A DNA stretch of 64,000 nt from Gemmatimonadaceae bacterium (lineage in GTDB: Bacteria > Gemmatimonadota > Gemmatimonadetes > Gemmatimonadales > Gemmatimonadaceae), in assembly GCA_022843265.1 (NCBI GenBank), contig JALHNZ010000003.1, positions 1 through 64,000 on the forward strand, read 5' to 3'. Below are positions 46,511 to 56,290 of this stretch, one piece after another. The position numbers were made by a program, and so were the translations under genes. Below the pieces are notes generated by a model. The model was not told the origin of the DNA and made no database searches. It saw nothing but the letters and a program-made list of their open reading frames with translations. Every line of letters begins with the position of its first letter. The stretch's first letter is position 1.

Positions 46511-46592
46511 GCTGTTGCAGTTTTCGCGTTTTTCGCGCCTTTCGCGCTTTGGCCTGGCGGCGCACCGCGCCGCCGGGCCCCATCAGTTGCAG
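46511..46592. repeat. Short intergenic element: triple TTTCGCG, long hairpin, GTTGCAG flanks
   Basis: Three TTTCGCG motifs (46522-46547) are followed by a strong hairpin: GGCC-T-GGCGGCGC at 46551-46563 pairs with GCGCCGCC-G-GGCC at 46567-46579 around ACC. GTTGCAG lies on both sides, near 46514-46520 and 46585-46591. It sits 8 bases past the PqiC-like gene and could be a terminator or a small palindromic repeat element. Confidence 0.45.
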
Positions 46593-46599
46593 TACGATC

Positions 46600-47271
46600 C
46601 TAGTTGCACGAGGGCGGCGGCAACGAATCCGACCGAAACCGCCCGAGACATGTTCTGATGTCCATCGCAACCCGTCCAAGCCCTTCATTGAGCTGCGCCA
46701 CCATCGCGCTGTAGTCGTTCACCGGAAAACGTCCTTCGCGGTATTCGGTACTCCCTCGCACCAACAGCGCGCCGTCGAGCGGGCGAATGATGTCCCACGA
46801 CGTCACGATGTGCACACCACCGGTCGTGGCCGCGGAATCAGCCACGCCCTCGAACCGCATCACGTGCAACTGCACCAGGTAGTTGTGCTTCGCGCGAGCC
46901 GCCCACGGCGCAATGTCCACCAGCTTGACCGGCGCCACGTTGGTCAAATGGGCCGCCACGCTGTGATTGATCCCCTCACCGAGCGCTTCGCCCCACCGGT
47001 GGAACTCCGACGCCTCGATCCCGTGCGTTCCGCGGCGGATCACAATGGAGGGCGTCGCGAGATACGGCGCGAGATCCAGTCGACGAAGGCCCACGGCGAG
47101 GCCCATCGAATCGGAGCCAGACGCAGCGATGGGAGTTCGCGCGCCGCTCAGCACGTAGTGCTGAACGGACGGCGGATTACGCGAGAGCTTGAAGCAACCC
47201 GAAAGCGCAAGCAGGGCCAGAGGAACGAGGAGACGTGTGCGTCGCATAGGTCGAGGTATTGGATGTTGCAT
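46600..47271 (-). CDS. PqiC-like ABC-transport auxiliary lipoprotein
   Basis: A 223-residue lipoprotein (LALSGC lipobox, Cys near 26) of the ABC-type transport auxiliary family (PqiC/YmbA, DUF330): VQHYVLSG, VGLRRLDLAPYLATPSIVIR, EFHRWGEALGEGI. In the Pqi and Mla-like systems such lipoproteins sit at the outer membrane and partner an MCE protein. The ATG at 47271 comes one base after the MlaD-like stop (TAACATG), which suggests coupling; the ATG at 47247 is an alternative. It is the last gene of the transporter operon. Confidence 0.85.
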   Translation of the reverse strand: MQHPIPRPMRRTRLLVPLALLALSGCFKLSRNPPSVQHYVLSGARTPIAASGSDSMGLAVGLRRLDLAPYLATPSIVIRRGTHGIEASEFHRWGEALGEGINHSVAAHLTNVAPVKLVDIAPWAARAKHNYLVQLHVMRFEGVADSAATTGGVHIVTSWDIIRPLDGALLVRGSTEYREGRFPVNDYSAMVAQLNEGLGRVAMDIRTCLGRFRSDSLPPPSCN

Positions 47272-47272
47272 G

Positions 47273-48259
47273 TTACTTCTGCGGCGGCTTCTTGCCGCGC
47301 AACAACATGTCCGGATTCTGTTCGAGCGATGAGATCAACACCTTCAACGCATCGGCCGCTTCTTTCATACTGGTCAGCGCACCTTGCAACGCGTAGCCCG
47401 GACCGGCATCAGCCGACAACAGCCCGTGTGTTTCATCAAGCGTTTTCCGCAGCGCTTGTAGCGTTGCGATCGCCTCGGTGGATGCCCCGGTGATCTGGGT
47501 TTGCATCGGATCGATCGCTGCTTCAGCACGAGTGGCCAGGCGCTGCACTTCAGCCATGGTGGAGTTCAGCTGTTTGGTCACGCCTGGCATGTCGCGCAGC
47601 ACCGCCTTGATTTCCGGCGAGCTGACCAGCTGCTCAATGGCGTTCGCAGACTGCACCACCGCACGATTGATTTCTTCGCTGTTGAAGTCGGCGAGCATAT
47701 CGTTAACGCGGTTGAGAATTCTCATGACCTCTGAGAGTACGCTACCCGCTCCGCCACCGATGGCTGCCATCAGCGAGGGCGACGTGGGAATCTCCGGGAA
47801 CTCGTCCTTCACGTTGGCGAGACGCGGTGGCGTGGAGTCGCTACGATACGCGAGCTCTACATACAGCAATCCCGTCACAATGCTTTCCATCTGCAGTTGC
47901 GCTCGCAAGCCGTTCTCAATCTGCTGTCGCAGCACGACAGAATCTGCGAGATTCACGTAGGTGCCAAGATGCGTGGTCAGACGTGGCAGGTCGATATCAA
48001 ACTTGATCGGTACCTGAAACGTCTTGTCCTGCTGATTGATCTCAATCATGATCTCGGTGACCGAGCCCACCGGCACACCCTGAAACTTGACCGGCGCTCC
48101 GTTCTCGAGCCCATTCACCGATTCGGGGAAGTACGAAATAAATGACGTACGACGCTCGAACCAGGCGTTGGACGCCAGCATCGCGACCGCCAACACGGCG
48201 AGTGCAATTGCACCAACCAGAAACAATCCGATTTTTGTAGGATTGGCACGCATGCTCAT
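47273..48259 (-). CDS. mlaD: MlaD-like MCE protein
   Basis: A 328-residue protein with one N-terminal membrane segment (GLFLVGAIALAVLAVAML) and a single MCE domain (about 38-115: VNGLENGAPVKFQGVPVGSV). A long C-terminal helical region (about 170-320) probably forms a hexameric barrel or tube, as in other MCE proteins. It would carry phospholipids between the inner membrane complex and the outer membrane. The start overlaps the MlaF stop (ATGA). Confidence 0.93.
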   Translation of the reverse strand: MSMRANPTKIGLFLVGAIALAVLAVAMLASNAWFERRTSFISYFPESVNGLENGAPVKFQGVPVGSVTEIMIEINQQDKTFQVPIKFDIDLPRLTTHLGTYVNLADSVVLRQQIENGLRAQLQMESIVTGLLYVELAYRSDSTPPRLANVKDEFPEIPTSPSLMAAIGGGAGSVLSEVMRILNRVNDMLADFNSEEINRAVVQSANAIEQLVSSPEIKAVLRDMPGVTKQLNSTMAEVQRLATRAEAAIDPMQTQITGASTEAIATLQALRKTLDETHGLLSADAGPGYALQGALTSMKEAADALKVLISSLEQNPDMLLRGKKPPQK

Positions 48260-49023
48260 GTCAGGCCTTCGCTGCTGCGAGTGAGGAACCGATGCACTTC
48301 GTCGCTCGGTGGATTGTCGCGTAACTCCGCGGGATTGCCGAGCGCCGTCATTGTTTTTTCGTTGATATCAAGGAACAACGCGCGGTCGGCAATCCGGAAA
48401 ATGCTTTCCAAGTCGTGCGTGACCACGACAATCGTGGTGCCAAAGCTCGCTTTGAGCTCCACGATGAGATCATCCAGTCGACTGGCGCTGATTGGGTCGA
48501 GACCTGACGACGGCTCGTCGAAGAACAACACCTCGGGATCGAGCGCAAGGGCGCGTGCCAGCGCAGCGCGCTTGCGCATGCCGCCGCTGATCGCGGAGGG
48601 ATAGAACTCCTCGAAACCACGCAGGCCCACCAGCGCCAGCTTGAGCGACACGATCTCCGCGATCGCTCGCTCATCCAGCGACGTAAACTCCGCCAGCGGC
48701 AGCGCCACATTCTCCGCGAGTGTCAACCCGCTCCAGAGCGCGCCATTCTGGTAGAGCACGCCCATGCGTCGCAGCACCTCTTTGCGATGGGTGTCATCCT
48801 CGATATCAAATTCTTTGCCATCGAAGAAGATGGTACCCTCGGCCGGAGCCTTCAGACCAATGAGATGCTTGAGGAGCGTACTTTTGCCGCTGCCGCTGCC
48901 ACCCATGATCACAAACACCTCCCCGCGCTTGATGGAGAAGTTGAGATCTTTCATGATCACAAGATCTCCATAGCGCATGGTGAGATTGCGCACTTCAATG
49001 GCCGGCGTGTCGGAGGTCGTCAT
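48256..49023 (-). CDS. mlaF: MlaF-like ABC transporter ATPase
   Basis: A 255-residue ABC ATPase. Walker A is GGSGSGKST (about 37-45), the signature region SGGMRKRAALARAL, and Walker B VLFFDEPSSGLDP, followed by the switch His in VVTHDLES. SGGMRKR is the form usual in Mla and MCE-linked transporters. It powers lipid transport with the MlaE-like permease; start and stop both overlap the neighbours by ATGA. Confidence 0.95.
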   Translation of the reverse strand: MTTSDTPAIEVRNLTMRYGDLVIMKDLNFSIKRGEVFVIMGGSGSGKSTLLKHLIGLKAPAEGTIFFDGKEFDIEDDTHRKEVLRRMGVLYQNGALWSGLTLAENVALPLAEFTSLDERAIAEIVSLKLALVGLRGFEEFYPSAISGGMRKRAALARALALDPEVLFFDEPSSGLDPISASRLDDLIVELKASFGTTIVVVTHDLESIFRIADRALFLDINEKTMTALGNPAELRDNPPSDEVHRFLTRSSEGLT

Positions 49024-50141
49024 ATGTTGAGCAGCGCGGCCAGCCAGTCAATGACGGCATTGGCGAGGATAATCAGTGTGATCCCGAGCACCACGGCAGA
49101 CGTCGCGGCGCGTCCGACCGCACCGGCGTCACTTCCGGTTTGCAGACCCTTCAGGCATCCCGAAAAGCCAATCACCAATCCGAACACCAGCCCTTTGAAC
49201 ACACCAAGCAGTGCGTCAGAGAGCGTCATGACGTACAACAAACCGCCAATGAACTGCTTGGCCGACAGATCCACCATGGACACCGACACCGCCATTCCGC
49301 CAAGGATGCCCACAAAATCTGCGTACAAGGTGAGCAGCGGCATCATGAAGAGAATGCCAAGCATGCGAGGCAGCACCAGGTGTTCAACGGGTGAAATGCC
49401 AAGCGTCACAAAGGCATCGATCTCCTCGGTGATTTTCATGCTGCCGAGCTCGGCGGCAAATCCCGCGCCAGTGCGCCCGGCCATGATAATCCCGGTCATC
49501 AGCGCACCCATTTCACGCAACATGCCAAAGCCGACGAGATACGAGGTGTAGTAGCCGGCCCCAAAACGTTCGAGTACCACGACGCCGAGAAAAGCGATAA
49601 TCACACCCACGAGGAGTGCGATCAGCGTGACAATCGGGAGCGCTCCGGAACTGTTCGATTGGACCACCACCCAGAACTCGCGCCATCGCATGCGAACGCC
49701 GCGGCCCGGAAGCTGAGCGGCAGCAATTGCCACTTCGCCCGCGAAGGTGATGGTCGCTCTGACATTCGTCCACGTGTCGATGCCCTTGCTGCCGAGACGA
49801 TCGACGAAGTTTGCCTTCGCCGGTTCGTCGGCTTTGGCCTCCCGCTCAGGTACTGCGCGCGAGAGCGTCAGCAGTCGCATAACCTGTTCGGGCAGTCCAG
49901 ACGGATCCATCTCAATCTTCTTTGCGTCGCAGTAGGCTTGTGCCTGCTCTAGAAACACGAGCAGGCTACTGTCCCACGAACCGAGTTGTGCGGCCTCGAA
50001 CGTCAGCAAACGCGAAGCGCCCGAATGAGCCGCGACAAGCGATTCAAAACGCGGCGTTTCCTGCTCGAGCGACCAATCGCCCGAGAGTGTGGTAATCAGC
50101 GTGTCATCTTCAGAGCGGAGCTCTGCGAGACTCTTCGTCAC
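49020..50141 (-). CDS. mlaE: MlaE-like permease with N-terminal STAS domain
   Basis: A 373-residue fusion. Residues 1-100 resemble a STAS domain (TTLSGDWSLEQETPRFESL, LLTFEAAQLGSWDSSLLVFLEQA), the role played by the separate protein MlaB in E. coli. Residues 130-373 are an MlaE permease with five or six membrane segments and MTGIIMAGRTGAGFAAELGSMKITEEIDA. The start is a GTG at 50141; no ATG fits and no ribosome site is seen. First gene of the operon, so its promoter should lie in the 299-base gap upstream. Confidence 0.92.
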   Translation of the reverse strand: MTKSLAELRSEDDTLITTLSGDWSLEQETPRFESLVAAHSGASRLLTFEAAQLGSWDSSLLVFLEQAQAYCDAKKIEMDPSGLPEQVMRLLTLSRAVPEREAKADEPAKANFVDRLGSKGIDTWTNVRATITFAGEVAIAAAQLPGRGVRMRWREFWVVVQSNSSGALPIVTLIALLVGVIIAFLGVVVLERFGAGYYTSYLVGFGMLREMGALMTGIIMAGRTGAGFAAELGSMKITEEIDAFVTLGISPVEHLVLPRMLGILFMMPLLTLYADFVGILGGMAVSVSMVDLSAKQFIGGLLYVMTLSDALLGVFKGLVFGLVIGFSGCLKGLQTGSDAGAVGRAATSAVVLGITLIILANAVIDWLAALLNI

Positions 50142-50440
50142 TGCGAGATACGGTGAAGCAGACGTAATACCTACGGATCGGGTAACAAAAAAGCGACGGC
50201 GCCTATTTCATCTCGGCGTTGCGGAACGGCGTCGCCCTGCGACCGCTGGGCGCGACATTGTAAGTTCGTACCCCAACTGGTCGAAACGTGTGCCAACGTA
50301 CGCGCAAATCACAGTGGTATCTCACAAGAGTGATATCGCGCTACTTCTCCGTAAGGATGTTCACATACATCCAACGATTGACGCGTAGCCGCGGTCGCTT
50401 GTTTGGCCGCTCGAATCGGATCGCGATCATCGCAGGAAAG
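50142..50440. other. Gap upstream of the mla operon
   Basis: This gap between the MlaE gene and the MscS gene (both minus strand) holds no gene I can support. On the minus strand TACAAT (50257-50262) could be a -10 hexamer about 115 bases ahead of MlaE, but no matching -35 is seen. Nothing else stands out. Confidence 0.4.
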
Positions 50441-51325
50441 CTACGACGAGGCACCGCGTGTGTCGTTCAACCGATTCCACACGCGCTCCTTCACATCGTC
50501 AACAAAGAGCTGCAGGTGCGGGAACGGGATCTCGATGCCGGCCGCGTCGAGTGCTTTCTTGCTTGCTTCGACAACGCGAAATCTCACGGCGACCTCATCG
50601 ACCGCCTGGCCAACCCAGACTCGCACCGAAAGATTCACACTGGAATCTCCAAGGGAATCCACGACAACCGTCGGCGATGGCGCCGTCAGCACGCCGTCAA
50701 GCCCGCGCACGGCATCCAGAATCACCTCGCGCGCGTCGTTGATCGATTCCTTGTACGCAATTCCCACGGGCACGCTCACACGGGACTCGCCAAACATCGA
50801 GTGATTTACCAGCAACTCGCCGATCACCTGTTTGTTGGGGATTACAACAAAGGTGTTGTCATGCGTTCGTAGTCGGGTCGTGCGAAGCGTGATATCGCGC
50901 ACTTCACCGTAGCGGCCCTGCGTGGAGATCCAATCGCCTACTTTGAATGGTCGATCCCAGAAAATCAGGAAGCCAGCAATCATATTGGCTATCGTTTCCT
51001 GTGCGGCGAAGCCAACGGCAATACCCACTACGCCAAGACCGGCCAGAGCTGCGGCCACGTTAATGCCCAGCTGACTTGCCGCCATGACGAGAGCCACAAC
51101 CCATACGGCGCCGCGCACCACGCCATCCACCAGGAGATGAATCAGCGCGCCGGCGATACCCGCGCGACCGAGCACATTGCGAAGCGCCGGCTGTAAAACG
51201 CGCAGCAGCAGGTAGAACGCCAGCAGCACCAGCAAGGCGGCCAGCACTCGCGGCACGATCGCGACGGCGAGCGCAATCAGCGCGTCGGCGCTAAGCCAAT
51301 CGATGGAATCGAACGAAACGTTCAT
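50441..51325 (-). CDS. MscS-family mechanosensitive channel
   Basis: A 294-residue small-conductance mechanosensitive channel. Three N-terminal membrane segments end in the pore helix region GLGVVGIAVGFAAQETIANMIAGF, the MscS signature. The cytoplasmic beta domain follows (FKVGDWISTQGRYGEVRDI, VVIPNKQVI), then an alpha/beta domain. It opens under membrane tension to release solutes on hypo-osmotic shock. Length equals that of E. coli MscS. Confidence 0.95.
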   Translation of the reverse strand: MNVSFDSIDWLSADALIALAVAIVPRVLAALLVLLAFYLLLRVLQPALRNVLGRAGIAGALIHLLVDGVVRGAVWVVALVMAASQLGINVAAALAGLGVVGIAVGFAAQETIANMIAGFLIFWDRPFKVGDWISTQGRYGEVRDITLRTTRLRTHDNTFVVIPNKQVIGELLVNHSMFGESRVSVPVGIAYKESINDAREVILDAVRGLDGVLTAPSPTVVVDSLGDSSVNLSVRVWVGQAVDEVAVRFRVVEASKKALDAAGIEIPFPHLQLFVDDVKERVWNRLNDTRGASS

Positions 51326-51467
51326 CAGATTGATAACCTACAACTCGTGGCCACAGGCGGCAAACGACGGTCTACACGTGTGGGCTCTGCCGTCCTGAAG
51401 GTAACTTTATCCTGTTCCACGCTCGCAACGCGTCCCGCAATTCGCTCCTCGATTCCCCTCCTGAACG

Positions 51468-54287
51468 ATGAACGCTGAAACGCCGCGCAACACCATCGCG
51501 TCCCCCACTGACGACCTCGACCAACCGCTGCGCGACGATATTCGCTGGCTCGGGCGATTGCTCGGCGACACGGTACGCGAACAAGAGGGGGAGCATGTAT
51601 TCAATCTTGTGGAGTCGGTGCGGCGTATCGCGGTGCGGTTCGAGCGTGAAGGAAGGGAGGAGGATCGCCGCGAGCTCAACACCATGCTCAACGAGTTGCC
51701 CGAAGGCACGATGCTCTCCGTGGTACGCGCCTTCACGTATTTTCTGCAACTCGCGAATATCGCCGAGGACGCGCATCAGATTCGCCAGCAGCGAAGCGCA
51801 GACCTCGCTGGCGCGCCACGCGGTGAAGGCAGCATCACTCACGCCTTGCGGGCCGTGCAACGTGATGCGCGCTATCGCGGGGACGCCGAGCAGATGGCGC
51901 AGGCGCTCGATGACTTTTTTCGAACGGCGCACATCTCGCCTGTCCTCACGGCGCATCCAACGGAAGTGCAGCGGCAGAGCACGCAGCGCGCCCTGCAAGG
52001 AATCCTGACGCTGATGGATCGGCGTGATCGGGTGAAACAAACGCCCAGTGAGTTGCGCGAAAGCGATGCCAAGCTGGAGCGGCTGGTACTGACGCTCTGG
52101 TACACACGCATGGTGCGTCCCAATCGTCTGCATGTGATCGATGAAGTCAAAAATGGAGTGCACTACTTCGAGCAGACGTTCCTGCAGGAGCTGCCGAGGC
52201 TGTACGGACACATCGAAGACCTGATGCGTACCGAAATGCCGAACCGGGAGTGGGCCCTGCCAAGTTTTTTCCGTGTGGGCAGCTGGATTGGCGGGGATCG
52301 CGACGGCAATCCGTTTGTGAACGCGTCCGTGCTCACGGACACCCTTCGTTTACAGAGCGGTGCGGCCTTCGCGCACTATCTCCACGAGGTCCATTTGCTG
52401 GGCGAACAGCTCCCACTCTCCGGGAATCTGTTGCCCGTGTCGGCCGAACTCATGGCGCTCTCGGACGCATCACCGGACCGTCAGCCGCAGCGCAGTGACG
52501 AACCGTACCGACGCGCGCTGATTGGCATCTACGCACGGCTGGTCGCCACGGCCCGTTCGCTGGATGTGGTCGCGTCCCCGCGCTCCTCGGTCGCAAACGC
52601 TGAGCCGTACCGGAGTGCCGCGGATTTTGCGCGTGACCTGCACATTCTTCGCGATTCACTGTCACAACACCGCGTGGTACGTCTTACGGTGGGACGGCTG
52701 CGCCGGCTGATTCGAGCCGTGGATGTGTTCGGCTTTCATCTCGCGCCGGTGGACCTTCGGCAGAACGCCGACGTGCACGAGCGTGTGGTTGGAGAGCTGT
52801 TGCGTCGTGCCGGCGTGTGCGAGACGTACTCTGCCCTCGACGAGGCGCAACGAATCACCTTGCTTGAGCGAGAGCTTCGGGGAACGCGACCGCTCTACGC
52901 CAGTTATCTCACGTATAGCGACGAAACACGCAGTGAACTGGACATTGTGTTCGCGGCCGCCGCGCTACGCAAGCAGTTTGGGAGCGTGGCGCTGCCGCAC
53001 TACATCATCTCCAAGTGCGACGGTGTCTCCGATCTGCTGGAAGTCGCGGTGCTGCTCAAGGAAGCAGCGCTCATGACGAGCGGTGATTCACCGTCACTGC
53101 GCATGGCCATTATTCCGTTGTTCGAAACGATTGACGATCTGCGCAATGCCGCACGGACCATGCGCGCGGCGTTTGCACTTCCGATCTACCGAGCGCTCGT
53201 TGCATCACTCGGCGATGTGCACGAGGTCATGCTTGGGTACTCGGACAGCAACAAGGACGGCGGATTTCTGACCTCCGGCTGGGAGTTGTATCAGGCGGAA
53301 CTCGCCTTGATGAAACTGTTCAAGGAAGAAGGCGTGCAGCTGCGTCTGTTTCACGGCCGCGGTGGTTCGGTTGGGCGAGGCGGTGGACCAAGCTACCAAG
53401 CGGTGCTCGCGCAGCCTGCGGGCGTAGTGAATGGACAGATCCGCATTACCGAACAAGGCGAGGTCATCACGTCCAAGTATTCCACGCCGGAAGTTGGACG
53501 CCGCAATCTTGAACGACTCATGGCGGCAACCATTGAAGCCACACTCACTGACCACGAATCGGCAGTTGAGCCGGCAGAAGTCTTTCATCCGGTCATGGAC
53601 CGCTTGTCGGCACTTGCGTTTGTGGCGTATCGCGCGCTCGTGTACGAAACGCCGGGATTCACCCAGTACTTTCACGAGTCAACGCCACTCTCGGAGATTG
53701 CCACCCTCAACATTGGCAGTCGGCCGTCCTCGCGCGCCTCGTCAGGACGAATTGAAGATCTGCGCGCTATTCCGTGGGTGTTTTCATGGGCGCAGTGTCG
53801 CGTGTTGCTGCCTGGCTGGTACGGCTTTGGCAGCGCGGTGGACGCATGGCTGGATGAGAACCCCGACGGCATGGAGACGCTGCAACGCATGGCGCGTACG
53901 TGGCCATTCTTTCGGATGCTGCTGTCGAACATGGACATGGTGCTCGGCAAATCTGACATGGCAGTCGCGTCGCGGTACGCCGAGCTGGTCACCGATGTCG
54001 CGCTGCGTGAACAGATTTTTGGCACCATTGAAGCGGAGTGGCATCGCACACGTCGCGTGCTGCTCGCGATCACCGGGCAACCACGATTGTTCGGTGACAA
54101 CGCCGACCTCGAACGCTCGTTCGCGAATCGCGTGCCGTACATGGATCCGCTCAACCACTTGCAGATCGCGTTGCTGCGCCGACACCGGGCGGCGGCGGCG
54201 GGTGAAGCGAGCCCCGAGCACCGCATCGAACGGGGCATTCACCTCACAATCAATGGCATCTCAGCGGGACTGCGGAACAGCGGGTGA
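51468..54287 (+). CDS. ppc: Phosphoenolpyruvate carboxylase
   Basis: A 939-residue PEP carboxylase that makes oxaloacetate from PEP and bicarbonate to refill the TCA cycle. The catalytic His is in VLTAHPTEVQRQS (His163), GYSDSNKDGGFLTSG holds the conserved Lys, and FHGRGGSVGRGGGP the catalytic Arg-rich loop. The chain ends in GLRNSG, close to the usual RNTG end, with Thr replaced by Ser. Length is normal for bacterial enzymes. It stands alone, facing the Uma2 gene with a one-base gap. Confidence 0.97.
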   Translation: MNAETPRNTIASPTDDLDQPLRDDIRWLGRLLGDTVREQEGEHVFNLVESVRRIAVRFEREGREEDRRELNTMLNELPEGTMLSVVRAFTYFLQLANIAEDAHQIRQQRSADLAGAPRGEGSITHALRAVQRDARYRGDAEQMAQALDDFFRTAHISPVLTAHPTEVQRQSTQRALQGILTLMDRRDRVKQTPSELRESDAKLERLVLTLWYTRMVRPNRLHVIDEVKNGVHYFEQTFLQELPRLYGHIEDLMRTEMPNREWALPSFFRVGSWIGGDRDGNPFVNASVLTDTLRLQSGAAFAHYLHEVHLLGEQLPLSGNLLPVSAELMALSDASPDRQPQRSDEPYRRALIGIYARLVATARSLDVVASPRSSVANAEPYRSAADFARDLHILRDSLSQHRVVRLTVGRLRRLIRAVDVFGFHLAPVDLRQNADVHERVVGELLRRAGVCETYSALDEAQRITLLERELRGTRPLYASYLTYSDETRSELDIVFAAAALRKQFGSVALPHYIISKCDGVSDLLEVAVLLKEAALMTSGDSPSLRMAIIPLFETIDDLRNAARTMRAAFALPIYRALVASLGDVHEVMLGYSDSNKDGGFLTSGWELYQAELALMKLFKEEGVQLRLFHGRGGSVGRGGGPSYQAVLAQPAGVVNGQIRITEQGEVITSKYSTPEVGRRNLERLMAATIEATLTDHESAVEPAEVFHPVMDRLSALAFVAYRALVYETPGFTQYFHESTPLSEIATLNIGSRPSSRASSGRIEDLRAIPWVFSWAQCRVLLPGWYGFGSAVDAWLDENPDGMETLQRMARTWPFFRMLLSNMDMVLGKSDMAVASRYAELVTDVALREQIFGTIEAEWHRTRRVLLAITGQPRLFGDNADLERSFANRVPYMDPLNHLQIALLRRHRAAAAGEASPEHRIERGIHLTINGISAGLRNSG

Positions 54288-54288
54288 G

Positions 54289-54858
54289 CTACGGCGCCTC
54301 TTCGTGCGCTCCGAGCGCCTCCACAAAGAACGCCTTCACATTGATGCGCAGCGTGTCAGGTGTGCGGTGCGGTTGCCATTCCAACATTGTTTCTGCGACC
54401 ACGTCTGCTGTGTCGGGGCGCACCACGCGAATGTTTCGACTCCAGCGGTCCACGATCCAGTATTCCTGAACGCCGATGCGCAGATAAAACGCGCGTTTCT
54501 GTTCGGTATCGCGGCGGCGTGTTGTACCTGAGAGAATTTCCACGACCAACGATGGCGTCGGCATCTCCGCCCACGACGTAGGTAGTATTGCAGTTGCCGG
54601 ACGCACCATCAAATCGGGTTCCACTTCCGAGCCGCCAATGCGGATCACCGCACGTGGTGTGTACACGTGACCAAGCCCGTTTTTCCGTACGTAGGGTGAC
54701 AGCATCGCGTGTAACACGGCCGAGAGTTGCTCATGCGCCGTCGACGGGGCCGGCGTCACGAACAGCGCTCCGTCGACAAGCTCGTATTTGTTGCCGTCGT
54801 CTGGCAACCGATCGAGCTCGGCCAGTGTCCACGCACTCGTTGAACGCGCCATGAGCAT
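54289..54858 (-). CDS. Uma2-family (DUF820) endonuclease-like protein
   Basis: A 189-residue PD-(D/E)xK-fold protein: YELVDGALF, the acidic EVEPDLMV, LVVEILS, then QKRAFYLRIGVQEYWIVD with the catalytic-type Lys. This family is common in cyanobacteria and soil bacteria, often in many copies; no role is established, although the fold is that of restriction endonucleases. The ATG at 54858 or 54852 could start it. It converges on ppc and ends one base from it. The 262 bases upstream (54859-55120) hold no gene I can support. Confidence 0.87.
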   Translation of the reverse strand: MLMARSTSAWTLAELDRLPDDGNKYELVDGALFVTPAPSTAHEQLSAVLHAMLSPYVRKNGLGHVYTPRAVIRIGGSEVEPDLMVRPATAILPTSWAEMPTPSLVVEILSGTTRRRDTEQKRAFYLRIGVQEYWIVDRWSRNIRVVRPDTADVVAETMLEWQPHRTPDTLRINVKAFFVEALGAHEEAP

Positions 54859-55120
54859 GTTCCGTATATCCTCGGCGTTTGGGGTCGCGTGCGCATTGGG
54901 GCAACATGCGCGCCGCCGCCGATTGGTCCGTCATCATTTCTTCTCACCCCAACGCAGCAGATTTCCCAATACCTGAGCCTACGCTCGGCAGGCGCGCCGA
55001 GTCAATACGACATGACGGGAAGGTGGCGGCACGCCGCTTGCCGCGACGCCCTGATGGCCACAGCTTCTACTGCGTTACCTCCCACTGGTTCGTTGGACCT
55101 TTCTTCCACTCCCATCGCTC

Positions 55121-56275
55121 ATGACCGACTCCCGACGCGATTTTCTCCGCACCAGCGCGGTGCTCGGCGCAGCGCTCGCACTCAATCCCTCGCTCGCGGG
55201 AGCGACCCAGCGAGCGCCTGTTACCGCTCGCCACGAACCGTCACGGGCCGGCTCTGCAAAGAAGCTGCTGATCCTCGGCGGCACCGGTTTCATCGGACCC
55301 AACACAGTGAAATACGCGCTCGCGCGCGGACACGAAGTCACGATTCTCACGCGTGGTCGCAGCGCAACGAAGGTGGACGGTGTTGAACATATCATTGCCG
55401 ACCGTGAAGGAGATCTCAGCATGCTCTCCGCACGCAAGTGGGATGTCGTGCTCGACAACAACGCCCGTGATTATCGCTGGGTGCAGCGCAGCACCAAGGC
55501 GCTAAAGAACTCCACGGACCAGTATCTCTTTGTCTCGTCCATCTCAGCGTACCGCACGCCGTCCATGAGTTACAACTCGGCGAGCGATGTGCGCATGCAG
55601 CCCGTGAGCGAATCGTATGAGCGTTTCACGCCGCCGGCGAACTGGAAGGACGGTGACGAAGCGCCGTACGGTCTCACAAAAGCGATTTCTGAAAACATTG
55701 TGCACGAGGCATTTCCCGGTCGTGCAACGGTGGTGCGGCCCGGTCTCATTGTTGGTCCCACTGATCCTACGGATCGCTGGACGTACTGGCCGGTGCGTGT
55801 GGACGAAGGGGGCGAAGTGCTCGCGCCCGGCAATCCGAATCACTCATCGCAGGTCATCGATCAGCGCGATCTTACCGAGTGGCTTGTTCGCCTCGCGGAA
55901 TCAGGCACGATGGGAGACTTTAACGCGACGGGTCCCGCCACTCGTTTGACGTTCGCCGAGATGCTCGCCGGATGTCGCGCGGTGACGTCGTCGGCGGCGC
56001 GCTTCACATGGGTTTCCGAGGAGTTCCTTGCGGCACAGAAAGTGGCGATCTGGAGCGAGATGCCGGCGTGGGCGCCCGGTGATCCACTCATGTACGTAGA
56101 CGTGTCGCGTGCGGTGGCGAACGGTCTGACGTATCGTCCGCTCGCCGACACCGCGCGCGATACGATCGAGTGGGACAAAGCTCGGCCAACGGCCGAACGG
56201 GAGAAGCGCGCTGCGGGAATCTCTCGGGCGCGCGAAAAGGAGTTGCTCGCGCTCTGGCATCAGCAGAAAGGCTAA
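55121..56275 (+). CDS. Tat-exported NAD-dependent epimerase/dehydratase-like protein
   Basis: A 384-residue protein. The N-terminus is a twin-arginine signal (SRRDFLRTSAVLGAALAL). A Rossmann fold follows: LLILGGTGFIGPNTV with the dinucleotide-binding Gly motif, and YGLTK with the catalytic Tyr and Lys of the extended SDR family. Closest in character to the NAD-dependent epimerase/dehydratase proteins with Tat signals found in soil bacteria. Export of a folded, cofactor-loaded enzyme would explain the Tat signal. Substrate unknown. A strong hairpin (56291-56318) follows the stop. Confidence 0.9.
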   Translation: MTDSRRDFLRTSAVLGAALALNPSLAGATQRAPVTARHEPSRAGSAKKLLILGGTGFIGPNTVKYALARGHEVTILTRGRSATKVDGVEHIIADREGDLSMLSARKWDVVLDNNARDYRWVQRSTKALKNSTDQYLFVSSISAYRTPSMSYNSASDVRMQPVSESYERFTPPANWKDGDEAPYGLTKAISENIVHEAFPGRATVVRPGLIVGPTDPTDRWTYWPVRVDEGGEVLAPGNPNHSSQVIDQRDLTEWLVRLAESGTMGDFNATGPATRLTFAEMLAGCRAVTSSAARFTWVSEEFLAAQKVAIWSEMPAWAPGDPLMYVDVSRAVANGLTYRPLADTARDTIEWDKARPTAEREKRAAGISRAREKELLALWHQQKG

Positions 56276-56290
56276 CGTCTCGGCATCAAA

